Origin: Bradyrhizobium icense
GTDB taxonomy: Bacteria; Pseudomonadota; Alphaproteobacteria; Rhizobiales; Xanthobacteraceae
Assembly: GCF_001693385.1 (NCBI RefSeq)
Contig: NZ_CP016428.1
Span: forward strand, 1,178,001 to 1,242,000
Direction of reading: 5' to 3'
DNA length: 64,000 bases
Under the pieces are notes generated by a model. It was not told the origin of the DNA. It saw nothing but the letters and a program-made list of their open reading frames with translations, and did no database searches. Shown here piece after piece: positions 18,072 to 26,866 of this stretch. A program made the position numbers and the translations under genes. Position 1 is the stretch's first letter, and each line of letters opens with the position of its first letter.

Positions 18072-19391
18072 ATGACACTCACCCGATCGATTCTGGCCAT
18101 TGCATTTGCCGCCCTCGCACAGCACGCCCTGGTGCAGCAGGCCGCGGCGCAAGCTTCCGCGCCCGATCTGGAAGCCATTCTTGCCCATCCCAAAATCGTC
18201 AAGACGCTCGCCGATATCAAGGCCGACGACGAGCGGACCTTTGCCGAACAGAAGCGCATCACTGAAATTCCGGCGCCGCCGTTCAAGGAAAAAGTCCGCG
18301 CCGAGTTTTTTCAGAAGCGGATGCAGGAACTCGGCCTCAAGAATGCGTCGATCGATGCTGAAGGTAATGTGACCGCGCTGCGCAGGGGCACTGGCGGCGG
18401 CCGGCCCAAGCTCGTGGTGTCGGCGCATCTCGACACCGTGTTTCCCGAAGGCACCGACGTCACGGTGAAGGAAAAGGACGGCGCGATCGTGGCTCCCGGC
18501 ATCGGCGACGATTCACGCGGCCTTGCGGCATTGCTGTCGCTGATCAAGGTCATGAACGAAAACGGGATCGCGACCGTCGGCGACATCTTGTTCGTCGGCA
18601 CCGTCGGCGAGGAAGAGCTCGGCAATCTCCGCGGCGTGAAGGCGCTGTTCCGCGATCACACCGATATCGACGGCTTCATCTCGATCGATGGGCTCGGCAT
18701 CACCCGCGTCGTCAACCAGGCGACCGGCAGCCATCGCTACGAGTTCATCTTCAAGGGCCCCGGCGGGCACTCGTTCCAGGAATTCGGATTGCCGAGCGCG
18801 ACACATGCGATGGGCCGGGCGATCGCAAAAATCTCCGAGTTGCAGCCGCCGTCCGATCCCAAGACCACGTTTACCGTCGGCACCGTGACCGGCGGCACCT
18901 CGGTCAACGCCATCGCCGCCGAAGCGCGGATGAGAGTCGACATGCGCTCGAATTCGACCGAAGAATTGCTCAAGCTCGAGGCGCGGCTGCTCGAACTCGT
19001 GAAGGAAGCGGTGGCGGATGAAAACGCGCGCTGGAAATCGGACAAGATGACCGTCGAGGCGAAACTGATCGGCGACCGGCCGGCGGGCATCGTCGCGATG
19101 GATTCGCCGATCGTGCAGGCCACCCAGCGCACCGTCTCTGCCGTCACAAAGGGACCGGGGCCGACCTTTGCCGGCTCTTCCACCGATTCCAACATCGCGA
19201 TGTCACTCGGCATTCCGGCCGTCACCATCGGCGGCGGCGGCGAGGGCGGCAACTGGCACTCGCGCAACGAATGGTACAAGCCGACCAACGCCTGGTACGG
19301 CCCGCAGAACGCGCTGCTGACGGTGCTGATGTTGACGGGGCTGGATAGCGTCACCAGACCGGCGCTTGCGGTGCGAAACGCCGCGAAATAG
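18072..19391 (+). CDS. M20-family metallopeptidase, exported
   Basis: A 439-residue hydrolase with a signal peptide (residues 1-30, cleavage near QQAAAQA). Zinc-site motifs of the M20/M28 clan are [26 protein letters not shown], and [10 protein letters not shown] with the catalytic Glu. The dimerisation domain begins near [10 protein letters not shown], and the last ligand is in [15 protein letters not shown]. It resembles peptidase T-like and carboxypeptidase G2-like proteins, and is probably a periplasmic peptidase or amidohydrolase. It lies 22 bases downstream of the nuclease-like gene, perhaps on one message. Full length and intact. Confidence 0.93.
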   Translation: MTLTRSILAIAFAALAQHALVQQAAAQASAPDLEAILAHPKIVKTLADIKADDERTFAEQKRITEIPAPPFKEKVRAEFFQKRMQELGLKNASIDAEGNVTALRRGTGGGRPKLVVSAHLDTVFPEGTDVTVKEKDGAIVAPGIGDDSRGLAALLSLIKVMNENGIATVGDILFVGTVGEEELGNLRGVKALFRDHTDIDGFISIDGLGITRVVNQATGSHRYEFIFKGPGGHSFQEFGLPSATHAMGRAIAKISELQPPSDPKTTFTVGTVTGGTSVNAIAAEARMRVDMRSNSTEELLKLEARLLELVKEAVADENARWKSDKMTVEAKLIGDRPAGIVAMDSPIVQATQRTVSAVTKGPGPTFAGSSTDSNIAMSLGIPAVTIGGGGEGGNWHSRNEWYKPTNAWYGPQNALLTVLMLTGLDSVTRPALAVRNAAK

Positions 19392-19514
19392 GGCCCGAAT
19401 TGTCCCCAACGCCGTTAACCATGCCCCCGATTGGACAAATTGTCGGCAAATTGCGGCCAAAGCGGTAACCGAACATCGTTCCCCAGTAGTTCTACGTGCG
19501 TAGGGGGTGTGGGC

Positions 19515-19694
19515 ATGGCGTACAGGATCGTGGCGGAACGCAAGGACGAGACCGTCAGAATGGACCGAAGCAGCATGCTGGTGGCCGTCGCCAAAGCGCG
19601 GGTCTGGGCCAGCGAAGGGTGGAAAGTCACCATCATCGTCGGCGACGAAAACGAGATCGCACCATCCGACGCGCGCCGGCTTTCCGCCGCCTGA
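19515..19694 (+). CDS. small conserved hypothetical protein (59 aa)
   Basis: A 59-codon frame starting at ATG 19515 after GGGGGTGTGGG. It reads MAYRIVAERKDETVRMDRSS and ends with IIVGDENEIAPSDARRLSAA. The central stretch MLVAVAKARVWASEGWKVTI looks like an alpha-beta mini-fold. Short proteins of this pattern are frequent in Bradyrhizobium (recalled). No known function. Confidence 0.72.
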   Translation: MAYRIVAERKDETVRMDRSSMLVAVAKARVWASEGWKVTIIVGDENEIAPSDARRLSAA

Positions 19695-19710
19695 TCGAAG
19701 ACTCTAAATT

Positions 19711-19830
19711 AGAGCCCGGTTCTGATTGAACCAGAACCGAGCTCTCGATTCTTGTTCTGACGCGTTTTCTCGGCGCGAACCGGTGTCCACCCGCGGATCA
19801 AGTCCGAGGGCATGCTTCGCTGGAAAACCC
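19711..19830. repeat. two-hairpin dispersed repeat, copy 1
   Basis: A first hairpin (GGTTCTG-ATTGAAC-CAGAACC) is followed by a T-rich spacer and a second element, CGCGTTTTCTCGGCGCGAACCG...CTTCGCTGGAAAAC. It matches the repeat at 31903-32008 almost base for base. This copy carries an extra block of about 22 bases between GTGTCCAC and CTTCGCTGG. Lies just after the 59-residue gene. Confidence 0.65.
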
Positions 19831-19902
19831 TCCCTCCAAATTGAATGGAACCGGGAACCCGGGCCGACGTTACACTTGCGGGCAGGCTTTTGGAGCAATG
19901 CC

Positions 19903-20043
19903 ATGCAGTGGCGGTCTGCAACCACAGGCGCCGACGAAATGCGCGGCACCGGCGACGACCAGATCTCCTACGCGACCGGATGGACCATCAGTGGACTCGC
20001 GACGGTGGGCACCATCGTCGCGATCTGGGTGCTGGGGATCTGA
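19903..20043 (+). CDS. very small single-pass membrane protein (46 aa)
   Basis: ATG at 19903 follows TGGAG at a normal distance; stop at 20041. The product has a polar N-terminus of about 20 residues (MQWRSATTGADEMRGTGDDQ) and one hydrophobic segment (TISGLATVGTIVAIWVLGI) reaching the C-terminus. It resembles tail-anchored mini-proteins. The frame is open upstream, but that part overlaps the dispersed repeat. Moderate support only. Confidence 0.48.
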   Translation: MQWRSATTGADEMRGTGDDQISYATGWTISGLATVGTIVAIWVLGI

Positions 20044-20172
20044 CGCAAAACTTCATCTCAATGCGACGAGCCGCAACGTCGCGTGAGCGGAACCGGAGCG
20101 TCCCCGATCACGTTACAGGCCGGTTTCAGGTGCTGCTTGCAGATGACCGTTGTCCCGCCGGGAACGTAATGC

Positions 20173-20955
20173 ATGGTTGAGCGTGTCACGCTGATTACCG
20201 GTGCAGCGGCGGGAATAGGCGTTGAGTTGGCGCGCGTTTTCTCATCAAACGGGCATCGATTAGCCTTGGTCGACCGACGCGGGGATCGCCTGACGACATT
20301 GGCGAGCGAAATCGTCGCCGCTGGCGGTACGGCGCCGATTTTGATTTGTTGCGACCTCGAACACCCCGAGGCCTGCGACGACATTGCCGCGGCCCTGGCC
20401 GTGGAAGGCGTGGAGGTCGAGTTCGTCGTCAACAATGCGGGCTTCGGTCTTTTCGGCTATGCGACCGAACTTGATCGGGCGGAGCAGCTCGGCATCCTCG
20501 CCGTCAACATCGTCGCGTTGACCGATTTGTCGTTACGGTTTTCCGAGAGCATGATCCGGCATCGTGGCGGCATCCTCAATCTTGGTTCGCTGGCCGGCTT
20601 TCTGCCGGGCCCAGGGATGGCGGTGTACTATGCGTCCAAGGCCTATGTCCTGTCGTTCAGCGAGGCGCTGCGCCAGGAGCTCGCTCCACTCGGCGTGCGC
20701 GTGACGGCGCTCTGTCCCGGTTCGGTATCGTCGGAATTTCAAGCGCGGGCCGGCATTGAACCCGGACTCGAGCATGAAATCCTGAACGTCTCGGCATCTG
20801 ATGTCGCGTACGCAGGGTATCGCGGGTTGATGCAGAACAAGCGCGTCGTGCTGCCCGGCCTCGGCATCAAGATCGTGCCGCTTCTGCTGCGGCTGTTTCC
20901 GCGCGGGTTTATCCTGGCGGCGATCGGTCGCATTCAGCTGCGAAAACGCAGATGA
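20173..20955 (+). CDS. short-chain dehydrogenase/reductase
   Basis: A 260-residue classical SDR. The nucleotide motif is TGAAAGIG, the NNAG motif follows near residue 95, the catalytic Ser is in LGSLAGFLPG, and the Tyr-Lys pair is in YYASKAYVLS. PGSVSSEF matches the usual PG motif. The hydrophobic C-terminus (IKIVPLLLRLFPRGFILAAI) is typical of the DltE/YqjQ-like membrane-associated subgroup acting on lipids. No neighbouring gene points to a pathway. Full length. Confidence 0.93.
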   Translation: MVERVTLITGAAAGIGVELARVFSSNGHRLALVDRRGDRLTTLASEIVAAGGTAPILICCDLEHPEACDDIAAALAVEGVEVEFVVNNAGFGLFGYATELDRAEQLGILAVNIVALTDLSLRFSESMIRHRGGILNLGSLAGFLPGPGMAVYYASKAYVLSFSEALRQELAPLGVRVTALCPGSVSSEFQARAGIEPGLEHEILNVSASDVAYAGYRGLMQNKRVVLPGLGIKIVPLLLRLFPRGFILAAIGRIQLRKRR

Positions 20956-21049
20956 GGCTTCGCTGTCCGGTGCGAGGAATTAACGTGGCGCGTTCGGGCT
21001 GGCCACCAGTGCAGCGTCATTCGCCACGATAGCCACTGGACGTCCGTCG

Positions 21050-21403
21050 CTATGCGGCGGATTTTACGGGCTCGCACGCCGTGAGCTGGATCTTGCCGGA
21101 GCGCGTGAAGCGGAAATGCGTTCTCATCAGCCTGCCGTCGTAACCGCGATAATCCAGTGAAATGCCGTCCTCCTCGGGCATCAATGCGTCGATAGCGAAC
21201 GCGTCGTTTCCCGCCCTGGCGAGCCGTGGCCGCCAATATCGTTCCATCTCTGATCGACCGTTGAAGCTGCCGCCCTCGCAGCATTCCACGGTGGCCGCAT
21301 CGTCATACAGGTCCAATAGTGCATCGAGGCGCCGCTGCTTACACGCATCGATCCAATCGACGACAACACCTATCGCATCGAAACGGTTATTCGCATTTGC
21401 CAT
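21050..21403 (-). CDS. NTF2-like/SnoaL-type protein
   Basis: A 117-residue protein with the cone-shaped NTF2-like fold pattern: an initial long helix (VVVDWIDACKQRRLDALLDLYDD), then AATVECCEGGSFNGRSEM, a beta sheet (ISLDYRGYDGRLMRTHFRF) and the end strand KIQLTACEP. Start taken at 21403 after GGGAGGA. Such small proteins bind or isomerise hydrophobic ligands. It stands alone, so its substrate is unknown. The double Cys at VECCEG is notable for the fold but unexplained. Confidence 0.88.
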   Translation of the reverse strand: MANANNRFDAIGVVVDWIDACKQRRLDALLDLYDDAATVECCEGGSFNGRSEMERYWRPRLARAGNDAFAIDALMPEEDGISLDYRGYDGRLMRTHFRFTRSGKIQLTACEPVKSAA

Positions 21404-21582
21404 GTCCCGGTCCTCCCGCGGATTACTAACGGCAAAGCGAATGAACACGTTGTGAACCAAACGTTCAGGCGCGGTTAGGTGAGGGGTCCGCACATGGAAC
21501 TACAGGCCGCTCCAAACGCATTTTCGCCAAACTGTTATTGGCTTCTGATTGCGGGGCAGGACCGTTCACTTCGGAGTCCTGC

Positions 21583-22104
21583 ATGCTTAAACAAGTCCTC
21601 GTTGCGTCTGTCCTTGTTGTAACCGGGTCTATCGCTTCGGAAGCCCGTCCTTCCCGCACCGCTCAAATACCCGAATGCAATGTGACCATGCCCTGCGACT
21701 TCTCGTCTTCGCAGCCCCGTCGTGAGCGGATTAGTTCTTACCCACATCGAGCGGCCGCACGGAATTACCGTCGCGAATTCGCGGACGTGAATGTCAATCG
21801 CGGTCAAACCGTCGGCGGTCGTCCGGCCGGTTGTCCCCGCTCGTTCTGCGGTTGCGGTGCGTCCATACGTGTTTTCGGCCGGATCGTGCCTGGTCTGAAT
21901 CTCGCATCCAACTGGCTGCGCTTTCCACGGACATCGCCCGCACCCGGAATGGTCGCTGCGCGACGTGGGCACGTTTTCGTTCTGGAGCGACATGTCGAAG
22001 GCGATACGTGGATGGCATACGACGCGAACTCGGGCGGCCAGGCAACGAGAATTCATGCGCGCTCGTTACGCGGGTACACGGTTGTTAACCCGCATGCTGC
22101 TTGA
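21583..22104 (+). CDS. exported hypothetical protein, CHAP/NlpC-P60-like
   Basis: A 173-residue protein with a signal peptide (MLKQVLVASVLVVTGSIASEA). After a low-complexity basic linker comes RPAGCPRSFCGCGASIRVFG, then NLASNWLRFP, APGMVAARRGHVFVLERH, and a final SLRGYTVVNPHA. This order of a Cys-rich start, a long helix, and a GxxxVxxxxHVxxV strand recalls the small Bradyrhizobium exported proteins with a CHAP-like cysteine-peptidase fold. Cys in FCGC and His in RGHVF would be the active pair; this is inference. GGAG precedes the start. Confidence 0.72.
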   Translation: MLKQVLVASVLVVTGSIASEARPSRTAQIPECNVTMPCDFSSSQPRRERISSYPHRAAARNYRREFADVNVNRGQTVGGRPAGCPRSFCGCGASIRVFGRIVPGLNLASNWLRFPRTSPAPGMVAARRGHVFVLERHVEGDTWMAYDANSGGQATRIHARSLRGYTVVNPHAA

Positions 22105-22405
22105 AATAACCTAGTCACCCATGTGATCCGACAGCGTGGCTGACCAGAATTGGCACAGTCGCGCGGGCAAAAGGGCCTTGTTGAGCGACCTCTTTTTGCC
22201 GCCGTGACGAAGACGATCGAGAAGACTGGCTGGCAAGCGGGCGGAGAAGCGCCATCGCGCGATAGGAACGAAAATCTGCGACCCGCATTGGATCGTCTGT
22301 CGCATTTCCCCGATGCGACATTCGCTGAAACGACCTCAGCGCCGCCGCTGGGGCCCTTTCTGCCGATGGCCTGCAACAAAGGCTACGCTGCGAGTGCGGG
22401 GCGCG
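22105..22405. other. intergenic stretch, nothing recognised
   Basis: About 300 bases before a convergent mini-gene. Open frames here read as low-complexity Arg/Pro/Ala sequence with no start signal. I see no hairpin with a T-run and no RNA gene. Confidence 0.3.
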
Positions 22406-22543
22406 TTAAAACGCCCGGCGCCGCGGCGGCGGACCGGCTTGCGGGTGGCGCGCTCGGGTGAGGAGTTCGGAAATTGCGATCATCGCGGCGCCGGCGATGA
22501 TGGTGATGGTGATGGCCGCCATCACAAGAAGGGTTTTAAGCAT
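22406..22543 (-). CDS. very small membrane protein (45 aa)
   Basis: ATG at 22543 follows GGGAG at 6 bases; stop at 22406. The product is one hydrophobic helix at the N-terminus (LLVMAAITITIIAGAAMIA) with a basic, proline-rich tail (QAGPPPRRRAF). This is a normal arrangement for a single-pass mini-protein with its tail in the cytoplasm. Function unknown. Confidence 0.55.
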   Translation of the reverse strand: MLKTLLVMAAITITIIAGAAMIAISELLTRARHPQAGPPPRRRAF

Positions 22544-22723
22544 GGTTCGCTCCCGGAAAGTGCCGCTACCACGACGCCCCGAGAATCGGGTTCCGGCAAG
22601 ACGGGCAAACTACGGGCTCCGACTTATTTGCGAATGCAAGCAGCCTGCCCGGTGAGTCTGGTGCCGGACAGACGGCGATCCGGCACGGGATTTCAATGGT
22701 CCTCGTGAAAGAGGATCACGGAC

Positions 22724-22924
22724 ATGCCAACACGACGGCGCATCAAACACGAGAAGACTTTCGAGGAGCGGCTGGCGGAAGAGGCCAAGCGCTTCAGAGA
22801 GGCGGCAAGCGAGGCACAGCCCGGCATGGCTCGCGAGCTGCTCCTGCGGCGGGCGCGACAGATGGAAACTGCATCTCGGCTAAACGAATGGCTCCGCTCG
22901 CCGGGCACGCGGGCACCGGAGTAA
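22724..22924 (+). CDS. small charged helical protein (66 aa)
   Basis: A 66-residue protein beginning MPTRRRIKHEKTFEERLAEE, almost entirely helix-forming and highly charged, ending with LNEWLRSPGTRAPE. AGAGGATCACGG lies before the ATG. Short proteins with the pattern LLLRRARQMETASRLNEWL are common in Bradyrhizobium genomes (recalled). It converges with hflC. Function unknown. Confidence 0.7.
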   Translation: MPTRRRIKHEKTFEERLAEEAKRFREAASEAQPGMARELLLRRARQMETASRLNEWLRSPGTRAPE

Positions 22925-22977
22925 GACGGTATCCTTCAAGCGCTGAATGCGCCGTACCGGCACCGCCCGGGCATTGC

Positions 22978-23868
22978 CTATTCTGCATCTGATCTCTGCG
23001 TTGCGTTGCCTGCTTCGTTCCCGAAATACTGAAAAAAGGTCGAGTTAGGCTTGAGCAGCATGCGCGTGTCCTCGGAGGCAAATCCCTTTTCGTAGGCTTG
23101 AATGGTGCGATAGAAGGTGAAGAAGTCCTCGTTCTGGCCGAAAGCTGCAGCGAAGATCGCGTTTCGCTCGGCGTCACCTTGACCGCGAATTTGCTCGGAC
23201 TTGGAGTTCGCCTCCGCTACCAGAACCGTGACTTCCCGGTCTGCCTTTGCACGAATCTCTTGGGCGCGTTGACTGCCGAGCGCGCGAAACTCCGCGGCTT
23301 CTTGCTGGCGCTCGGTTTCCATGCGCTGGTAAACGGCTTGACTGTTTTGCTCCGGCAGGTCAGCGCGGCGGATCCGCAGATCCACGACGGAAATGCCCAT
23401 GGCGGCCGCCTCCCGATCGACCTGTTCGCGCATGCGCCCTGTCAACTGCGGACGCTCGTCCCGGACGACCTTTATGAAGCTGGACTCGCCGAGGACTCTG
23501 CGCAGCGACGAAATCACCAATGTGGACAGGCGAGAATTGGCACCTTCAATCGAATTGACCGTCTGGAAGAACTTGAGCGGATCGAGAATGCGATAGCGAA
23601 CGAAGGCATCGACGATCAGACGCTTCTGATCGGACGCGATTACTTCCTGGACGGGAGCTTCCAGGTCAAGAACTCTGCGGTCGATGTAGACCGCCCCGTC
23701 GATGAACGGCCACTTCGCATTGAGGCCTGGTTCCATTATCACTCGTACAGGCTCTCCGAATCGGAGCAGAAGCGCCTGTTCGGTTTGATGGACGTTGAAA
23801 AGAGAGCTGTACGCGACCAGGGCCGCAAGAATGGCGAGCGCGCTGGCATAGATCGCGCTGGGTCTCAT
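22978..23868 (-). CDS. hflC: HflC, SPFH-domain membrane protease modulator
   Basis: A 296-residue protein with one N-terminal membrane helix (IYASALAILAALVAYSSLF). An SPFH/band-7 domain follows from about residue 28 (TEQALLLRFGEPVRVI), and then a long coiled coil (REVTVLVAEANSKSEQIRGQ). HflC assembles with HflK into a periplasmic cage around the FtsH protease and limits its action on membrane proteins. It overlaps the hflK stop by 4 bases, so translation is coupled. Length is normal. hflX is not adjacent here. Confidence 0.97.
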   Translation of the reverse strand: MRPSAIYASALAILAALVAYSSLFNVHQTEQALLLRFGEPVRVIMEPGLNAKWPFIDGAVYIDRRVLDLEAPVQEVIASDQKRLIVDAFVRYRILDPLKFFQTVNSIEGANSRLSTLVISSLRRVLGESSFIKVVRDERPQLTGRMREQVDREAAAMGISVVDLRIRRADLPEQNSQAVYQRMETERQQEAAEFRALGSQRAQEIRAKADREVTVLVAEANSKSEQIRGQGDAERNAIFAAAFGQNEDFFTFYRTIQAYEKGFASEDTRMLLKPNSTFFQYFGNEAGNATQRSDAE

Positions 23869-24965
23869 CGCAATTCCCCTCTGCGCATGTCATCCGCTGC
23901 TGTCGATCGCCGCGTCTGCCGCGTTAGCTCGTTGAGCGGAAGATATGGCACTACTCCAGGATTGCCGGCATCAGCATCGATGATGATCTTGTCCTTGCCG
24001 GCGAACAGGCGTTCCATGGCCTCGAGGTGCAGGCGCCGTCGGGTGACCAGGGGGGCTTTGACGTACTCATTATAGACGTGAAGAAACCGAGCCGCTTGGC
24101 CCTTCGCCTCCACGACCGATTGCTCCCGGTAGGCCTCGGCGGCCTGGACGATCTGCGCTACCTGCCCGCGTGCCTCGGGGATGACGCGGTTTGCATAGGC
24201 TTGCGCCTGATTTTGCACCCGCTCCGCATCGGCGCGCGCGGCCTGCACGTCGCGGAACGCATCGATGACTTGTTGGGGCGGGTCGACCTTCTGCAACTGC
24301 ACTTGTGTGATCAGAATGCCGGCGCCGTACTGATCGAGAGTGGACTGCATCAGCTCGTGAACGGCGCTTTCGGCGATTTGCCGGCCCTCGGTCAGGATCG
24401 GCTGGAGCAGCGAACGTCCGATCACCTCGCGCATGGCGCTTTCGGCGACCGCCTTTACCGTGCTTTCCTGATTGCGTACGTTGAACAGGTAGTCGATCGT
24501 GCCATTGCGCTCAGGGCTGACGCGCCAGAACACGGAGAAATTGACGTCGACGATGTTTTCATCGCCGGTGAGCATCAATCCTTCCTCGGGCACTTCTTCC
24601 CCGACCGCCACCCGGCGTGTATCTCCGGCCAGTCGCATTCCGATGTCGACCCGGTTGATGCGAGTGACTTTCGGCGTCAGCGCTTGTTCGATGGGATAGG
24701 GTAAACGATAGCTCAGGCCCGGCTGAACCAGGCGGTTGATCTTGCCGAACCGCAATACGACTCCGTGCTCATCGGCTTGAACGCGGAAGAAGCCCGAGGC
24801 GCCCCACACAAGGACGCACGCCAGTGCCAAAAGAGCAATGCCTTTGCCGCTTAAATTGCTTCCCGGGTACTTCCGTTTGACCCAATCCTGGAGTCGCCGG
24901 ATGTACTCCTCCAGATCGGGCGGCTGAGAGTGTGAAGGAGGCGGGCCCCAAGGTCCGGTGGGCAT
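23865..24965 (-). CDS. hflK: HflK, SPFH-domain membrane protease modulator
   Basis: A 366-residue partner of HflC. The Pro-rich cytoplasmic N-terminus (MPTGPWGPPPSHSQPPDLEE) is followed by a membrane helix at about residues 40-60 (GIALLALACVLVWGASGFF). The SPFH domain (EHGVVLRFGKINRLVQPGLS) and a coiled coil rich in Ala/Glu complete it. It is first in the hflKC operon, with ATGA overlap to hflC. Probably constitutive; no operator seen. Confidence 0.97.
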   Translation of the reverse strand: MPTGPWGPPPSHSQPPDLEEYIRRLQDWVKRKYPGSNLSGKGIALLALACVLVWGASGFFRVQADEHGVVLRFGKINRLVQPGLSYRLPYPIEQALTPKVTRINRVDIGMRLAGDTRRVAVGEEVPEEGLMLTGDENIVDVNFSVFWRVSPERNGTIDYLFNVRNQESTVKAVAESAMREVIGRSLLQPILTEGRQIAESAVHELMQSTLDQYGAGILITQVQLQKVDPPQQVIDAFRDVQAARADAERVQNQAQAYANRVIPEARGQVAQIVQAAEAYREQSVVEAKGQAARFLHVYNEYVKAPLVTRRRLHLEAMERLFAGKDKIIIDADAGNPGVVPYLPLNELTRQTRRSTAADDMRRGELR

Positions 24966-25140
24966 AGTCGTTTCTCCAAGCCACGACGCTTCGCCTCCCT
25001 TGGCGTGAGATTGAGTTGAGCTTTGAACATAGCCAACTGTAAAGATTGACAGTGTGGTGCAATGCCGCGGCTTCGGTATCAGTAAAGAGCCGGGTCGCTC
25101 CCAGAGCTGCGAAGTCTAGCCGTCCGCATCCTGGACGGTA

Positions 25141-25737
25141 TCAAGGCTCGATGAGCCCCAGGAGCGCGCAACGGATCGCCGCCTGCACTCTCGTCGCCAC
25201 ACCGACCTTGCGGATTACATTGTTCACATGGAAATTGACGGTCCGCTCGCTTACGTTCATCAGCACACCAATGTCGGCGGACGATTTCCCTTTCGCAACC
25301 CAGGTCAGTGCCTCGATCTCCCGATCGGTTAGCGAAAAATCGACGGATTCCTGCCTTGGATGTTGCGCAAGACGGCCCCGAATGATCTCCACCAACAGCT
25401 CGAAATCAAGTGGTTTGGTAATGAAGTCGTCGCATCCCAACCGGCGTGCCTGCAGATGACTTTCGCGGCTGCCGTACGCGGTAATGAACAGGAACGGAAC
25501 ATTGTGCAGCTGCCCGACGCCTTTACGGAAGGCGGCGAGGACATCGAATCCGGTCATGTGCGGCATGTCTATGTCGCACAGGATGAGATCCGGATGACGA
25601 GAGAACTGTCTGATCCCTTCGACACCATCCGTGGCGACAACAGTCTCGAATCCCTCATCCTCCAAGACCTCGACCAGCAGGTCGACCGTTGCGGGATCAT
25701 CCTCAATGCATAGGACGCGCGGGCGGCATTTCGTCAA
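25141..25737 (-). CDS. LuxR/FixJ-type response regulator
   Basis: A 198-residue response regulator. The receiver domain (residues 1-125) has the acidic pair IEDDPATV, the phospho-acceptor Asp in CDIDMPHMTG, and the Lys in ITKPLDFELL. The LuxR helix-turn-helix (residues 135-198) reads LTDREIEALTWVAKGKSSAD, then MNVSERTVNFHVNNVIRKVG. It overlaps the kinase gene by 4 bases (ATGA), so the two are a two-component system. xoxF lies upstream of the kinase in the opposite direction. That makes control of xoxF a reasonable guess, not shown. Confidence 0.95.
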   Translation of the reverse strand: MTKCRPRVLCIEDDPATVDLLVEVLEDEGFETVVATDGVEGIRQFSRHPDLILCDIDMPHMTGFDVLAAFRKGVGQLHNVPFLFITAYGSRESHLQARRLGCDDFITKPLDFELLVEIIRGRLAQHPRQESVDFSLTDREIEALTWVAKGKSSADIGVLMNVSERTVNFHVNNVIRKVGVATRVQAAIRCALLGLIEP

Positions 25738-26789
25738 GGCTTCGTATCCCTGCTTTGCGGGAGGTCTATGATTACCCGCGTGCCCGCCCCAACATCGCTT
25801 TCTATGAGAAGGCGTCCGTTATGAGCTTCAACGATGCGTTCGACGAAATAAAGGCCCAGGCCCGCTCCACTGGTCCCTCTGCTGCTTTTCCCGCGGTAGA
25901 AGGGTTCCCGTACCATCGGCAATTCATCGGGCGCGATGCCGCCGCCTCGGTCGACGATTGAGATGCGAATCACGGCCGCGTGCGCGGCTATGTGGACCGA
26001 AATCGGCGCGTCGGACGAGCGAGAATACTTGACGCTATTCAGGACTATGTTCTCGAACAATTGTCGAAGCAGCATTTCGTCACCTTCAACGAACTGGCGC
26101 TCGGACGAAGCGTGCAATTCGATATTCCCGCATCGCTGCTCCTCCTTTAGCTGGTCCAGGAGTGTGGCGAGCAGGAGCCCGACGTCGATCGCCCGCCGCC
26201 CAACCGGAATGGTACCGTCGCCCAGCGACGATGCGAATTGAACCCGCCCCACGATCCCCTCGATGCGCTCCGCAGCACTGCGGATCTTTTCGGCGCGTGC
26301 TTTCAGGTCGTTCGGAGAAATCCGTTCTGAGAGCCTGGCAAGCCGGTATGCCTGACCTGTAATGGTCGTAAGGGCGGTGCCGATCTCGTGCGAGAGGATG
26401 GCCACGAAACGACGCTGGTATTCGGCTTGCTGCTGCATGTCGACTTGGCGCCGGTACTGCACCTTGACCAGCACTGCAACGACCCACTGGGTGGCGATGG
26501 CAATGAAGCGGTTGGCGAGCACTGCCGCCAGGGGTAAATCGCCCGAGGGCACCGCGAAAGATCCGGCGATCGATAGTGCGGTCGCCGTTGCGGCATAGAA
26601 AAATGGCCGTGGCTTCAGTTCGAACAAGCTCAGGAGAATCGGAATCGCGTATGCAAAGCAGGCCGATACGTTTTCGGGGTGTGTCCAAATGTCGAAGAGG
26701 AAAATAGACCCAATTGACAGCCAGATGGCCAACTCAACTGAGCGGTTGCTGACGAGCAGACGTGGCGATTCAGTATTCTTCGTCCTCAC
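25734..26789 (-). CDS. membrane sensor histidine kinase
   Basis: A 351-residue kinase starting at GTG 26789. Residues 18-110 hold about four or five hydrophobic segments without a large periplasmic loop, so it senses within or near the membrane. The dimerisation helix carries the phospho-acceptor His134 in AILSHEIGTALTT. The ATPase part has NIVLNSVKYS (N box), VDRGGGIAPDEL (G1) and GAGLGLYFVERI (G2). It is translationally coupled to the LuxR-type regulator. A relic of a paralogue, including the upstream dyad, lies at 36750-37016. No PAS domain is present. Confidence 0.93.
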   Translation of the reverse strand: MRTKNTESPRLLVSNRSVELAIWLSIGSIFLFDIWTHPENVSACFAYAIPILLSLFELKPRPFFYAATATALSIAGSFAVPSGDLPLAAVLANRFIAIATQWVVAVLVKVQYRRQVDMQQQAEYQRRFVAILSHEIGTALTTITGQAYRLARLSERISPNDLKARAEKIRSAAERIEGIVGRVQFASSLGDGTIPVGRRAIDVGLLLATLLDQLKEEQRCGNIELHASSERQFVEGDEMLLRQLFENIVLNSVKYSRSSDAPISVHIAAHAAVIRISIVDRGGGIAPDELPMVREPFYRGKSSRGTSGAGLGLYFVERIVEAHNGRLLIESDVGAGTRVIIDLPQSRDTKP

Positions 26790-26844
26790 CGTCGATCCTC
26801 AGGTGCGGGACGCGAGAGGGGCACCGGGGGCGGCGCGCCTCGGG

Positions 26845-26866
26845 TACCTGATAAGGTTAACAGGTA
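26845..26866. promoter_or_regulatory. conserved dyad upstream of the sensor kinase
   Basis: TACCTG-N10-CAGGTA, 56-77 bases before the kinase start. The same dyad, with its spacer nearly unchanged, stands before the kinase relic at 36776-36799. It lies in a shared block that begins CGAGATTGCACATG and includes CTTTCATACCTG. Conservation in both copies suggests an operator or a leader hairpin. Confidence 0.5.

Noticed and set aside
22150..22461. 103-codon plus-strand frame
   Set aside because: Lacks a start signal and reads as random Arg/Ala/Pro-rich sequence; it overlaps the better supported 45-residue gene on the other strand.
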